Shown piece by piece: positions 1 to 12,654 of a DNA stretch of 64,000 bases. A model generated the notes under the pieces. That model was not told the DNA's origin. It ran no database searches and was given only the letters and a program-made list of their open reading frames with translations. Position 1 is the stretch's first letter; the number at the start of each line of letters is the position of its first letter. Both the position numbers and the translations under genes were made by a program. Origin of the DNA: Anthonomus grandis grandis (taxonomy: Eukaryota > Arthropoda > Insecta > Coleoptera > Curculionidae); assembly GCF_022605725.1 (NCBI RefSeq), contig NC_065548.1, positions 12,495,644 to 12,559,643 of the forward strand, given 5' to 3'.

Positions 1-646
1 TGCACCAGAATTATGAAATAAACAGTTCCCTAAAGGAACAAGATTAAGGACTATAAATTATAAACCATATTGGCCACTTCCTGCTTCACAAACTTCGAAA
101 ATAAAAAAACTGGCCTTTTACGTGCGCTTCTACCTGCGACACGGGAACAAGTCCTCGAAAAATGGATGCAGTACCGACTAAATAAGCAACGACCCCACCT
201 CTCGCCTGAGCTGTCAATATCAGCCAATCAGAGAAAACATTAATTAAGACCAACCAGAAGAGTGACGGACCGTCAACAGAAAGCATGAATAATTAAACCA
301 GGAGAGTGATGTATTATAGTAGTAATGTGTCATTGACAGTGTGAATTTAAAGAAATATGAATAAAAGAAGTTGATTGAAATTATTAATATAATTATTGAA
401 ATTAATGAAATATCAATGGAGCGTTAGTGAAAATAGGAGTAGGAAAATAAAACGCTACAGCCTCTTTTATCGATTGGAGGCGTGCCGGTTTTTCTCAAAG
501 AATTGAGTAAATACTCCATTCTACGTTTTGTAATGCCATGTAAAGCTATAAACTCATCTCGATACAACCTCTAATTCAGTAAGTTATTTTTATATAAATA
601 TCTAATCTTATAAAGAGCAACAACATCTCTTACGCGAGCATCGTCT

Positions 647-892
647 TCATCTAGCCGAGGTCGTATCCACATAAATAGGAATTTTGTATGTCAGTGGAAT
701 CTTTTTGGAGCCCTGTAAACGTTTGCAATGGTATTCTTTACCAATTTCGTGGCTTTGCAACCTAATTTTTTTATTCACATCTGTTAATCCGTCATGTTTG
801 GGCCTGTTTTTCGTAGAAGACACCATCTGCACACTATCACCACAGTCTAACACAGTCAAGTCACTCGACCCTTTTCGACTAACCATCCGCAC
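647..892 (-). CDS. Unassigned 81-codon ORF, possible exon or transposon fragment
   Basis: This open frame lies in a patch (about 640-990) clearly less AT-rich than its surroundings. The predicted peptide is basic, with a single Cys near residue 17 and another near residue 56, and a stretch around VNKKIRLQSHEIGKEYHCKR. I do not recognise a family with confidence; it is vaguely like the N-terminal Cys/basic region of some insect transposase-like proteins. No splice sites or partner exons were identified, so it may be a chance ORF. Confidence 0.2.
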   Translation of the reverse strand: MRMVSRKGSSDLTVLDCGDSVQMVSSTKNRPKHDGLTDVNKKIRLQSHEIGKEYHCKRLQGSKKIPLTYKIPIYVDTTSAR

Positions 893-1196
893 CTGCCGAC
901 GCCGCCCCTCTCGCCTATGGGAGTTAATGGATCCCCCGCATGCGGGGGATTTATACCGGTTCGTCGACGAAATGTGGTTATAGGGTTGACTCGTTCAGTT
1001 TATTTTCGACGTTTACCGAGTGTGCCAATATTTTTTGTTTTTGTGAATTTAATATTCTGTCATTTAGTGCTAGTTTTACGGACTTTTACTTTAATATAAT
1101 TTATATTAATAGTAGTTGTTTGATAATACGTACCTACATACCTACATAGTAGGTAAAATGGATTTTGGGAAAATCCCCAAACAAGTAAAGGATTAA

Positions 1197-1667
1197 ATAA
1201 AGGGTGTCTAAATTAAGTGTCTGAACCAAATGATTCCTCTTAAGTAACCAGGTCAATCAAAAAAATAAAGATAATCGGTACAACGCAACGTTTTTATTAT
1301 TGAGAATAATAATGCTGGATTGAATAAAATAAGAAATAAAATAAGAGTTCAATTTACACAAACCCCCATAAGGCATTTATACGACAAAATAAAATAAAAA
1401 GTTGACCAAAATGCAACTAATATTTTATTTTTATTTGAAAACGAAAGTATTGAAAGACAAAGAGATAAAATCTACCTGGTATGTAATTGGTCAATTTCTT
1501 GAAATATACCTGGCATGTGATTGGTAATTCCTTATTTCTTATTTTATTTTATTTTGCTGTTTAAATGCATAAATGTCAAATAAGGCCTTATTTTATTCTA
1601 TTTGTCCGTATAAATTCAGCTTAACTAGTCGGCAATTAAGGTATATATTTAGGTTTACACCCTTTAT
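1197..1667. mobile_element. MITE-like element with nested inverted repeats
   Basis: The two ends carry the inverted motif AAAGGGTGT (left at about 1199, right as ACACCCTTT ending about 1666). Inside lies a second imperfect inverted pair of about 25 bp starting with GCATTTA at about 1373 and ending at about 1568. Between those arms is a short direct repeat of the form ACCTGGYATGTRATTGG. No coding capacity is visible. A non-autonomous Tc/mariner-like element is the simplest reading. Confidence 0.4.
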
Positions 1668-1750
1668 ATTAGGTACACCTTTATTATAATTAAAGAGTTT
1701 TTAGGGGATTCTAGTTTTCTTAACAACATTCCTAAGGTTTTGACTCAAAT

Positions 1751-1838
1751 TTAAGCGTTTTATTAGTATTATAAAAAGAAATGAAAGCAAAGAAAAAATG
1801 GCGACTGGATGCATGTATAATACTAATAAAACGCTTAA
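1751..1838. repeat. Perfect 23-bp inverted repeat with TTAA at both ends
   Basis: The 23 bases at 1751-1773 are the exact reverse complement of 1816-1838, with a 42-bp spacer. Both outer ends read TTAA, so this could be a tiny piggyBac-type MITE whose target duplication is TTAA, or a hairpin from another source. No gene is present. Confidence 0.6.
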
Positions 1839-2314
1839 TACATATATTACCTATTACCTAGTTGTTGTTCATTTAATGTGTCACAATGAATAAGCGTCAA
1901 AACTCATCAAAATATTTTAAAATAAAAAAACCTTAATTTTACCCAATAATATTATTAAACATAATACTTTCCTTATTGCCCCCCGTAAATGCATTTCTAA
2001 TGTGAACTTTGTGGACGGACTTGTATCCTGTCATACGAGGGGTGCCGGCGTAGTTTACAAGTGATTTACGACCGCTTATAAAAAAAGGCGGCATTTTGAG
2101 GCGATCAAAGAAGTGATTCTACTTGTTGAAATCTATATACTTTGCTATCACAATCACTTAAGTCACTGCCCATGCTAGAACAAGGTTCCTAACCATGTGT
2201 ACTAATAAAAAACACAAAGAACACTGATAAATCGACACGAAAACAATTAAATCGGCAACCGCAACGCTACTAAATAGACAGGGACTTCCGTTATCCTTAT
2301 ATTATTCCTCTGTA

Positions 2315-2928
2315 CAGGGTGGTGCGATTTCGACTATTTTAACAGAAAACTCGTATTTTTCGAACAGATAGAAAAAAATTGACTGAGATGTCATGAGCTC
2401 AAATTTTGTAAAAAAAAATTTTAAGTTATCAAAATTTTACTATGTCAAACTGTTTGGCCGCTAGTACTTTTTAATGATAAATATTTTTATGTTATATTTT
2501 TTTATACAGGATGTTTCATAAAGTTGATATTTCAAATTTTTTTTTTCTTATGGAACACATATTATTTTTTATAAATTCTTAAAGCCCTTGAAATCCTCTT
2601 TTCAAAAATATATAACACCATATATCTCATTTAAGCTGTTTCCGATATTTCCAATATTACATTGTTATTTTTCCATTTTCCAAGTCTTTTAATTTGTATG
2701 TAAGTAGGCTTTGGAAAATTGGAAAATTACGAAAAAGTTGACATGTTAAAGTGCTATTTTCTGTCTAATGAAAATTCCGAGGCAGCCAGTGTTAAAATTA
2801 AATCTTGTGAAGCACGAAATTTTACATGACATTAATTAATATAAAAAAATTGACAATAAGTCAATTTTTTTCTATCTGTTCGGAAAATACGAGTTTTCTG
2901 TTAAAACAGTCGAAATCGCATCACCCTG
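2315..2928. mobile_element. Tc/mariner-type MITE, 614 bp, TA target duplication
   Basis: The left end begins CAGGGTGGTGCGATTTCGAC after a TA dinucleotide (2313-2314). The right end is the inverted counterpart, CAGGGTGATGCGATTTCGAC read on the minus strand, followed by TA (2929-2930). The inverted match continues inward for about 70 bp with few differences. The interior has no transposase reading frame, so the element is non-autonomous. Confidence 0.75.
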
Positions 2929-3374
2929 TACATGTTATTCCTGTGTACATGATAATTTTTAATTTATTAAATCCTGACTTATCGTGTTCTTGCCGTGGAA
3001 GGTTTTTTTTAGAACAAAATTTGGCAAATTTTCAGATTGATGTAAATATCTCAATTCTGCTGAAAATTGACTTAGCCCGTTTTTCCCCTGTACCCTTTAA
3101 TTAATATATTAGACTGGAAAGGAGTATGAGGTTCTAGAATAACTATTACGGGCAAGCGGATAATCCAATATAATTGTTAAAGGATCCAATAGATTTTAAA
3201 AATGGGTCTAAAAATATAAATAATCAGATGAATATTAGTCCAAAGACTCTTGATAAATATTGAAGATACTCGCATGAATCTTAAGAATCTAAAAGCTACG
3301 TCATTAAAATCTATTAAAAACTTATAAATGAACTTGAAATTATTAAAGAATTCATAAAACCTAAGAAATAGATC

Positions 3375-5075
3375 ATGAACAGTAGGAATTCATAGAAAAA
3401 GGAAAATCTATTGATTAGGTAAGATAAACCAATCCTTTCAAGAAAATATTTAATGAAACATGAAATTAAAATTAAAATCCTGGAAATTATGCCATTTAAA
3501 CCTATAAAAAAACAATCACGAATTATACCCATCCTACTTTTAGCTACCAAGATTTTGAAGAAATGTCTCTTTTATATCGCAGAATATAACTAATGAAACT
3601 TCACAGAAATTCGTCAGAAGATCATGCCAACGATTTATGAGTTAAATTAGAAGAATATTTTGAAGAAATTTTGATAAAATTTCATATAAATGTAAAAAGC
3701 CACTAGCACGGGAAAATCAATTTCAAGTTCTAAAGTCACTATTTACTTCTTTTACAAAGAATATACATCTGTTGCTGAGAAAGTTCTTCAGGACTTTTGC
3801 TGTTGCAATTCCCTTCCTTTTTTCGTTGAAGATCACATAAATGGTCAGTATTTGTTATGTCTTGCTATTCTGCTACTTCTATTTCATTGTTAGATAAATC
3901 ATAAGCTTTCTTGATTCAATGATGGCTTGGCTGAGGTTCCTAAGCCTGATCCAAAGGTCTCCAATCCTCAGTGGTGCTGCAAATGTTCTTTAGTTCTTCC
4001 TCTGTGCCAGTTCTTATAAATAATAATAGTTTTTAATTATGTAAAGGATTAATATTCCATAGTCCTGACTCTATAGAACATTATCTTCTAATACCTCTGC
4101 ATATCCAGCTGTTTTGCTCTGAAAATTGCTTAAAACATTTCAGCTAACAGGTTTTTTTACCTTAAATTGTCTAGCACGAACTGTTGTTTTTCTATTATTA
4201 TGAGATGTATTCCTTGCTACTGGTTCTTGCTTGTTTTCTTAAGTTCTGACTATTTTCTTACATTATTTTTCTTCCTGTTAAATTTTTATGCTGCTCTGTT
4301 TTTCATTTTAATCATTATTGTTATTTTCGTTCTGGTTCTCAGTATAATTATCTTCTATCTGCTCATAGTCAACAGAATGTCCTACATCGGCAAAATTTTA
4401 ATTCTGCATTTTATTTACTGATTGTAGGGATTCTGTAGTAGCCCACAGTTAACAATGAATCAACTATGACTTAACCTTTTATAGTTCTATAGCAATATAG
4501 ATCAAAGTTGTTTAAATCACTGCAGCCCGCGTTAATGGTGTAACTGAACTTTTAGTAAAAATGGTAATTTTAATAAAGACTTTCGATGAACTGGAAAATA
4601 GAATACTGCCAATGGAACAAAGTTATAATATGAAAAAAACCAAAAAAAAATGGACTTAACCCATGCTTGCTCTAAAGTAGAGATATAAAGAATCAACAAA
4701 AAACGGAAAATCTATGGATCGGGTAATAGAAACCAAGTCTGTCAGGAAAAATTTCAATTAAAATCTGGAATAAATGATTCAGAGGAACTTATGAACCTGG
4801 AAGCTTTATAATACAAAATTATTAGCACAAGGGAATCAATTGCAAATTCTGATTTTTACTTCTACTGTTTTTACTTGGTCCTGTTCTTTTAGCTATTTTC
4901 ACTAAATATCTCGTAAATTGTCACTAATTGATATGTTTGGCTATTTTGCTTTTCCTATTTGTTAGATTCAATGGTGGTTTGGCTGAGATTCTTAAACCTG
5001 ATCCAATCTTCCTGTTGGCCAGTTTTTAGAAATATGAGTTATTTTTAATTATGTAAAGATTTAATAAGTTTAAAA
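3375..5075. repeat. Degenerate direct duplication, gene-free
   Basis: Segments around 3375-4060 and 4690-5075 resemble each other in the same order. Shared landmarks are GGAAAATCTAT, AGCACRRGGRAATCAATT, a tract around ATGGYKTGGCTGAG and TTTTTAATTATGTAAAG. The two copies have diverged strongly and carry length differences. Short open frames here look like chance ORFs. Confidence 0.4.
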
Positions 5076-8000
5076 CCCTTTATGAACTGCCGAAATAGGA
5101 AAAATCAATCTAACTTTAAACAAAACTTCCTTCCCAATAGACCAAACGTACATTCTGTAACTTCCACAAAAAGTAACTTAATATCGCCCACAAAAGTTCC
5201 AATTATTATGGCATGCGGGAAAACTTTTCGAGACATTGTTTGAGAAAATAAAAGACAAACAGGAGAGAGAGAGAGAGGGAGGATGCAGCACTTTAAACGG
5301 CATATTAAACTTAATATAGCGAAAGCTGCCGCAGAAGTTTTTTAATAATGAATTTCGGAGAGTATTTTGTTCTTTTAGGGTTTTATTAATGCAAGGTTAA
5401 CGTAGCAAAGTATCTCGTTTTTTATTAATATCCAATCTGCACGAGCCATAAAGTTACAAAAGCCATTTCCTACATTATATTGGCGCACGAGTCGAAATTC
5501 TCAAAGGGAAAGTTTGCACTCGCTTAAACGTCAAATGCCATACAAGGACGCGGTAGTTATATAAATTTAATATCATATACCGTTTCAGTGAATTTGCGTG
5601 ACATTATGGGATATTTTCCGGAATATCGGGGAGTGAGCTACACATTTCTAAAATGTATTAATTTTATTTTGAAATAAAATTTAAAAAACGGCAGATGACA
5701 TGCAATGAGAGTTTAAAAACTTCTCGTAAATTTATCAAGGTGTGATTAAAAGAAATCTACAGAAAATGCAGGCAATTTTTTTTTGTAAAAGACATGTTAT
5801 ATTAACATTGAAACAGACATGTCAACAATAACAAGTTCGACAGGATAGGAATTGAATCGAATAATGAAAATTTTTAGCGACATCCGCAATTCTTCTGTTA
5901 AAAAAATACATACCGGCTTGGGTATGTATGTATTGTATTTTCTTGGGTGCAGAAATTCATGCACGCAAGAAGGAAATTTGCCAGACCAGTATACATAAAT
6001 GCTGGCGTCTTTTTTAATTTTTGCGTTCAGATAGACAATTTCTTTTTCATCCAGTGTTGCTTGACTCATATATTGTCTATCCTACGTTCGTTTTACATAA
6101 ATATACTTTTCTTAATTATATTAAGCTAAAAAAAAAAATTAAAAACTGTCTCTCTCTTGCTCACGGACGTCTTAAGGAAAGTAACGGAAATAATTGCTGG
6201 ATTTGCAAATGTGGTAATTATATGTTTTTTTTTAGTTTTTATATTGTGTTCTTGAAATATATTTACATATCCTAATATTATCAGCAGATGCAATTTACTA
6301 GGTATAAAACATTCACCTTTGTATTTAAAATAATTATCCCCAATGGCCTTTTAGAGTAATGCAATAAAATATTTCTTAAAAAAAAAATATATTACTTACT
6401 AATAGGAATTTTTTGTAAATATTCAACCCCATATATGACATTGGTGGTAGGTACTAGTGATTTTAATTTAAAACTTATTATTTCAAGGGTTAATATCCAA
6501 GACGCAGGGTTTTAAATTAATAATTTTTAAAGATGTTTTTTTTTAGGAATAATTAAACACTTCATATAATTAAGCAATTAATGAAATGTTCACATACAGC
6601 ATAAGTGAAATAAAAGAATTATTTGTTTAAGAAAATAAATTAATAGTATCCTTATAAAAATGGCATATGTATACACTTGTTTTATGATTAAATAGATAAT
6701 AGACCCTTAGAAAAATTGGATCCCCTTTATTTAATTTCTCTTAAGCAAAACTTTTTTTTTTAATTTCCTCAGATATTAAGATTGAACAGTCAGTCTATAA
6801 ATCCTATACTTCAAGGAAAAATCGAAAGTTTTACAGAATGATGTGCAATATGAAATACATTTAATACATAATTATCGCAAAAAAGTAAAAAAATAAACGT
6901 TCAAGTAAACAAATAAAGAAAACATTATATATATTTTGAATTGAAAATATCAATAACAAAAAACACTATTAACCTTGGATAAAAAAAGTCCAAAATTTTT
7001 TATTAAATTTCTATGTCTATACTGCCCAGGAAAAATTCAAAAATTTTACACAATTTTCTTAAATAAATAAATACAGTATAATTTATGTACTTGATACCCC
7101 TTTATTTATTTAAATGGCACTAACAAATGATCGTAATACCTTAAAAAAACTTTTACTTAAACTCTATGGTACAGCTATTAAAATAGTTGCTTACTTTCAA
7201 AAGTTTTCAACTTTCCAGGATTTATTACTACACTTTGCCGTTTCCAAGTTCGCCGAGTTTTAAATTCTTTTAATTTTCTAGGTCTGAGTTGGATGTAAGT
7301 CAAATAAAACTTCAAGCCTTTTAAATTTCTTCTAATACCAAGGTTTCAGCTTATTTTGGGCCTTGTTTAGGGCGGCACAATAGTTAGACGAATATAATTA
7401 TCAACAAAAAAAATATGAAAAAAATTAAAAATTTTAAAATCTGTTTAGATTTCTCTAATATACAAGTGACGAAGTAAAAGCGTAATTAAAAATTTATATA
7501 TTTTTTAAAATTGAAAGTATCAATAGTAGCTAACGAAAAACGACAAAAGGCTGGTATAAAAAAATTCAATTACTTCTACAATAGGAGGGTTTTTTAAAAA
7601 ATAACACAACCCTTAAAATCTCAATACAACAGTCAAGTTCCAGAAGCTTTTTAATTTAATTTTTCTAATTTCTTAAAACATAATGAAAATATATAATTTA
7701 TCAAAAAATGCCATAAAGCATCCAAAAAAGCAAAACCATATGCTCTTTTCAACCCTTTTAAAAAACTGTTGTATACCTTTTAAAAAAATATTTTTTTTTG
7801 GCATTTAAGGATTCGAATTGAAAAAATTAAAAATAAGAATAATATCTACGTGACACCTGACCGCCTTTTTCTTCATTTATTTACCGTCAGTTTCATTGTT
7901 TGACCCTCTAATCTTAAACAGAATAAAATTTCAAGTAATTATAAATAAATTTTTAAACACTCATTTATTTCCGGCTAAAAAAATACAAAGTTTATAAGAA

Positions 8001-10785
8001 AAAGAAAAATGAATTAAACTCATATAAAAAAACAACAAATATGTACAAAAAAGCATTCCCAAAAGATTCTTTTTTTTAAACCCTAATAAACGGATATATT
8101 AAGTACATATGTATGATTCATTCAATCAATATTAAAGCCTTCAAATGATTTTGAAACTACAGCTTCCATCTCCTTCATTAGGCATTAATTTTCTTCAATT
8201 TCTATCAGTGTTAGTAGTGATACTGATACAGCTCTTATCGTAATCTTCTATAATGGTTGTAGAAGTCGAGTTCTGGATTTTTGTTGACGGTACTCTCTCA
8301 ACACTAAAATTATTAATAATAATATTTTAGCAAATTTCTTAAGAGAAAAAAATAATTAATATTATCCTATTAAATTTACCGTGAATTCTTGATTCCAAGG
8401 TATGGAAATAATTTTATATTGCGATTTATGTATGACAGCATTGATGCTCTGTTCGTTGTCAAGCAATTTCGGGTTTTAGTGTAAATATTACCATATGAGC
8501 TAAAAGTTCCTTGCATTGCTGCTGAACTAGTTGGCAGGCATAGCTTCTGCTATATATCGGAATAGCATTTTTGGACATATTTGCTTCCAATATGTTTAGG
8601 GTAGAATATTAAGGTTTTTCTCACAATCTTGCACAACCTGTAATATTCAAAAACCTATTGCTTGTGTACTCAACAATATTTTCAAGGAGTTTACTTTCGG
8701 AGTTGGTCGAACATAAATTGAATTGTTTAATAAGGCAACTAGTTTTGTGCTTGAGTCTTCAGGTCTGAATATAACTATCACATGCAAAGTTATTGTTAGA
8801 AGAAGAACGAATGTGTGACGAGATTCTTACTCACTCAGCATTTGAAGGATTAACCTGAGGTTGGTCCAAACAGTTCTCTGCTTATCCTAATTTTCAGTTC
8901 TGAAGGGCAAAATATATCTATGATATGACGAATTTAAGTATGATCTGCATAAATATCCTTAAAGAAAAAACAAATCTGCGATGAGAGATCACTATGCAAA
9001 AGTAGTTACTCAATATTTTCACGACTTATCAGAATTTAATTAATTAGGATGTAATCCCAGAATTGGTTAATGTTCAAAGATAAACATAAGATAGTTATTC
9101 TAAATATATAGCTAAGGAGTGGTATGTTACGCCTTTTATAGTATCTGCTAACAGGTGTTAATAAGGGTGGCAGAGTTAAAGATGGTCTAATTCTTTTAAA
9201 CAGTTGTATCTAATATGTATTTTATTTAATAGTAGTTCCATTGCAAATATTGCGTTTTGACTACTCTAACTATTGTGAATACTTAGTGTTTCAATTATAC
9301 TTAAATTCGAACTAGAGGGTTTCGAAATATTAACGTCTTCGTCAGCTACTAATTGTGGTTAAGATACAGTTCAGATGCAGATTTTATCATTTCAGGACAA
9401 TTTGTATATATGTAATTAAATATTGAACCATCCTAGTTGCAAGATGTGCCAACTTCCTCTCACAAAGCTTACATGCGAAACATTGTAAATTTTCTTAAAA
9501 GTATTTGAAAGTAGTATTTATGTTCCTACCCATATTTAATGGTTCTGAATACACCGTCCAGCCAATAAAAACTGACACAATACGATAAAAAACACATATC
9601 TACACAGCCAAATAACTGCCTCACACAATCATAATGCACAATTTGTTTGTCTGTTAAACGGTCGTCTTGTGTAAAAACCTCAATAAATGAGCGCAATAAA
9701 AGGGTTACTTCATCCAACTGAAAATTTCATACAAACCCTCATTAACAAAGTTAAAAACTGGGGGCAATTACCGTAACCTCCAAGTCTGGCCCTTTAAATA
9801 TTCCTTTTACCTTTGATAACATAAAAGGTCGCTTTTGATTTTTAATTGCTTATTTGCGCCCTTTTGGTGCTTTTTTTCTTTGGCATTAATTGGTTATATT
9901 TTCCTTCTTAATGCGTTCGTAAATAGTTGATTAAAGTTAAAAAGTTGAGCTTTTCACCGTGGAATTTCCCTTTTCTTTTATATTGCGAATAAATTGAGAT
10001 AATTTAGGGGGGAATAGGAAAAAACACCACAGATAATTCAAAATTCAAATAAGCCAATTTGTGAGATACAACGAGAGTATGAATTTAGACTTTACAGTTG
10101 AATTATTTCGGGTGTTGGAAATACAGGGTTTTTGTTAAACATGACATTATCATATTTTTTTTAATTCGTAAAAATGCGGTAGAGTTCAAAAAAATCCTAT
10201 TTTTAGATATGATAACACATTCAACATATTAAACTATGATGTAAAATCATAAAAAAATATTAGTAAGAAAAATTTTAGTGTTGTGTGAATTAAAGCGCCT
10301 TAGATTTATGTGATTTTATTTAAATAATTTGATACACCCCTGTTAATGTCAGTGCTGCTAAAAATACACCAAAAATTTCCACGTGACCATATTAAGCGTA
10401 TACGGTAATGCAATATATCACGAAAACAACTAGCAAGTATCGTGTGCTTACGTAATATACCGTTTCCATGATAACTGTGCAATTTAAATGGGATCATTTT
10501 GTGTCTTTTGGGATATTTAGATGCACGTGGGTGGCACTCGTGAGGATAATTATTAAGTTGTTTCCTGTGGGTTTTCTAAAGGTAAAAGGCGTGGGTAATT
10601 CAATTCTTGTACATAATTAGTTTACTACCTAAATTTATTTTTTGCTAAATTAATAAAAAGTTCGGAAAAAGAAATTACAATCACATTTTTTTTTTCCAAA
10701 TTTAATTTTTTTTCATGAATCAAATCATTAAAAAAAAATAATAATAAAAATTCAGTAATAGGACAAAAATACAAGAATTTTAATA
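5076..10785. other. AT-rich gene-free stretch
   Basis: No exon, RNA gene or intact mobile element is recognisable. The sequence is very AT-rich with many homopolymer runs. A GA microsatellite (gagagagagagaggga) lies near 5262-5280. Small ORFs at 5797-6275 and 9526-9717 have no recognisable similarity and no coding-like context. Confidence 0.5.
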
Positions 10786-10789
10786 TTTT

Positions 10790-12650
10790 TCGTGATCCCT
10801 GTCTTAAATAATAATATTTTGACGACGTTTCGATTTTATGAGAACATCCTCAGAATTTAAATGAATGATTAGAGCTACATTTTTATAGAGCTGTGTTACA
10901 ATTGTTATCGACCAGATAAAAAATTGACAAAATAGAGAAAATGAAACAGAAGTGAAAATCTTTTAGCAATATTCTATACAAGACAAATACGTTTAAAAAA
11001 AACATGATAAAAAAGGCAAAGAAAAAAGTGTAAAATCTGGAACAAAATCATGATAATTTTTTTTTTTTAATTAAAAAAAAAGAATAATGTTGGAACTTAT
11101 GGGCGCAATCGTCTTTCATTAAGTTAAAAAATTAATTTTTTTCGTTTAGATCATGACCTAAATGATTAGAAACAAATTTAATAAAGCAACAAAAATACAA
11201 TACTTTGAAGTTCTCATCCTGTGGTATCAAAGGCTTTATTAAAATCACAATTGAAATGATATTTATTTACACTTTGTTACTAAAAAAAACTATACATGAA
11301 AATTGTGTGTATTAAAGATATTTTTATATGTATTAACTTGCTTTTTAAATTTTTATATGCAGTTTATAATTTCAAATGTCGACGCGAGTTTATGTCATTT
11401 AACTGCTAAAACTGCTATGTCACAATAATAATTTCATCGCTAGTTTCTATAAAATTGCTAACTTTATAAGCTTCTTTGGTTCTATCATTTTAAGCATCTA
11501 TTGGTTAAGTGGTAACTGTTTATATGATTTTTTAAAAAAATCACTTTACCGTTTTTATTTGTTACTAAGTTCGGCTGTATTTTTTTTTGCTTGTAATTTT
11601 TTTTTCACAATTATTCACCTGCTTCTAAATATTTAAATGCAATTGACGTTCTATCATACAATTATAATATTTTTGGTGATTTTTTTCATATATAATTAAA
11701 TTTTTTTTTATTAATAATTAATATTATATATAATATTAATATTATTAATATTATATATAATAATATTATATATTAATAATTACTTCTAAAAAAATAATAA
11801 TATTTTAGTAATACGACTAAAATACAATATTTTTGTAAAAATACGTGAAAATACGAAAATACGTGCTTTTAGTTTGTATTCAGTTTTTCTGCGTCACTGA
11901 ATTTAAGTCGAACTAAATATCCATAGATGATCAACTTATATTGTGTCGATGTTTCGATTTCTATGAGAACTTCTTCTCTTCTAGAATCTTCAGGGCTCTA
12001 AAAAGAATTTAAATAAAAATATAATTTGGGCTACATAACATAAATATATGTATTTTGTAGATTGTTATTCTTTAAGCAATGCTCACATATAAGACAAATT
12101 ATATGCATTTGAAAAAAAACATGAAAATAAATACTTAATAAACTGGTTTAGTATCTGTGTAAAATCTCGAACAAAATCATGATAAATCACCATTTTTAAT
12201 TTAAAAAAAAAGAAAAATGTTTAAGAAAAGAATTAAATTCATTTAGAACTTTTTATAATATTAAAATTAGAAGTAACCTCAAAAAGCCCACACTTTAGAA
12301 GAATAAAGATATATTAAAAATATTATACATATATGTTATATGCGATTATATTGACCTTATGCAGGTTACGATCCCACGGTGTCGCAATAGCAACGACCGC
12401 CAGAACTTACTAACTAACTTACTTACTAATTTAAGCACGTTACATGTCCGTTTAATTTTTGAATAAATATAATTTAAAGTAAAAATATTGTTTTTAAAAA
12501 TATAAAAGTGTTTTTCAAGTTTTAACATATATATTAAGTTTTTTTTTGTTTTTAATTTGTATATAAAGTTTATAATTTCAAATGTCGATGTGAGTTTATA
12601 TTATTTTACTGCTAAAAGTGATATGTACTTCCATATACTCGTAATTTTTC
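10790..12650. repeat. Degenerate ~1.1-1.2 kb tandem duplication
   Basis: Several landmarks occur twice in the same order about 1.1-1.2 kb apart. They are ACGTTTCGATTTTATGAGAAC at 10826 and ATGTTTCGATTTCTATGAGA at 11949, GTGTAAAATCT..AACAAAATCATGATAA at 11030 and 12157, and TTTATAATTTCAAATGTCGA at about 11363 and 12568. An AT-only palindromic tract at about 11700-11780 sits between them. No coding sequence is recognised. Confidence 0.5.
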
Positions 12651-12654
12651 CATA

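Noticed and set aside
5262..5280. GA microsatellite as a regulatory (GAGA factor) site
   Set aside because: Short simple repeat with no gene nearby; nothing supports a regulatory role.
8380..8570. Possible gypsy-type protease/reverse transcriptase trace on the minus strand (IPIYSRSYACQLVQQQ, LDNEQSINAVIHKSQYK)
   Set aside because: The resemblance is short, frames are broken and no further motif (YLDD, RNase H) follows in order.
10821..10860. Hammerhead-like core on the minus strand (CTGAGGA...CGAAACG)
   Set aside because: The bases between CTGANGA and GAAA do not form a proper stem II, and stems I and III could not be built; kept only as a repeated motif.
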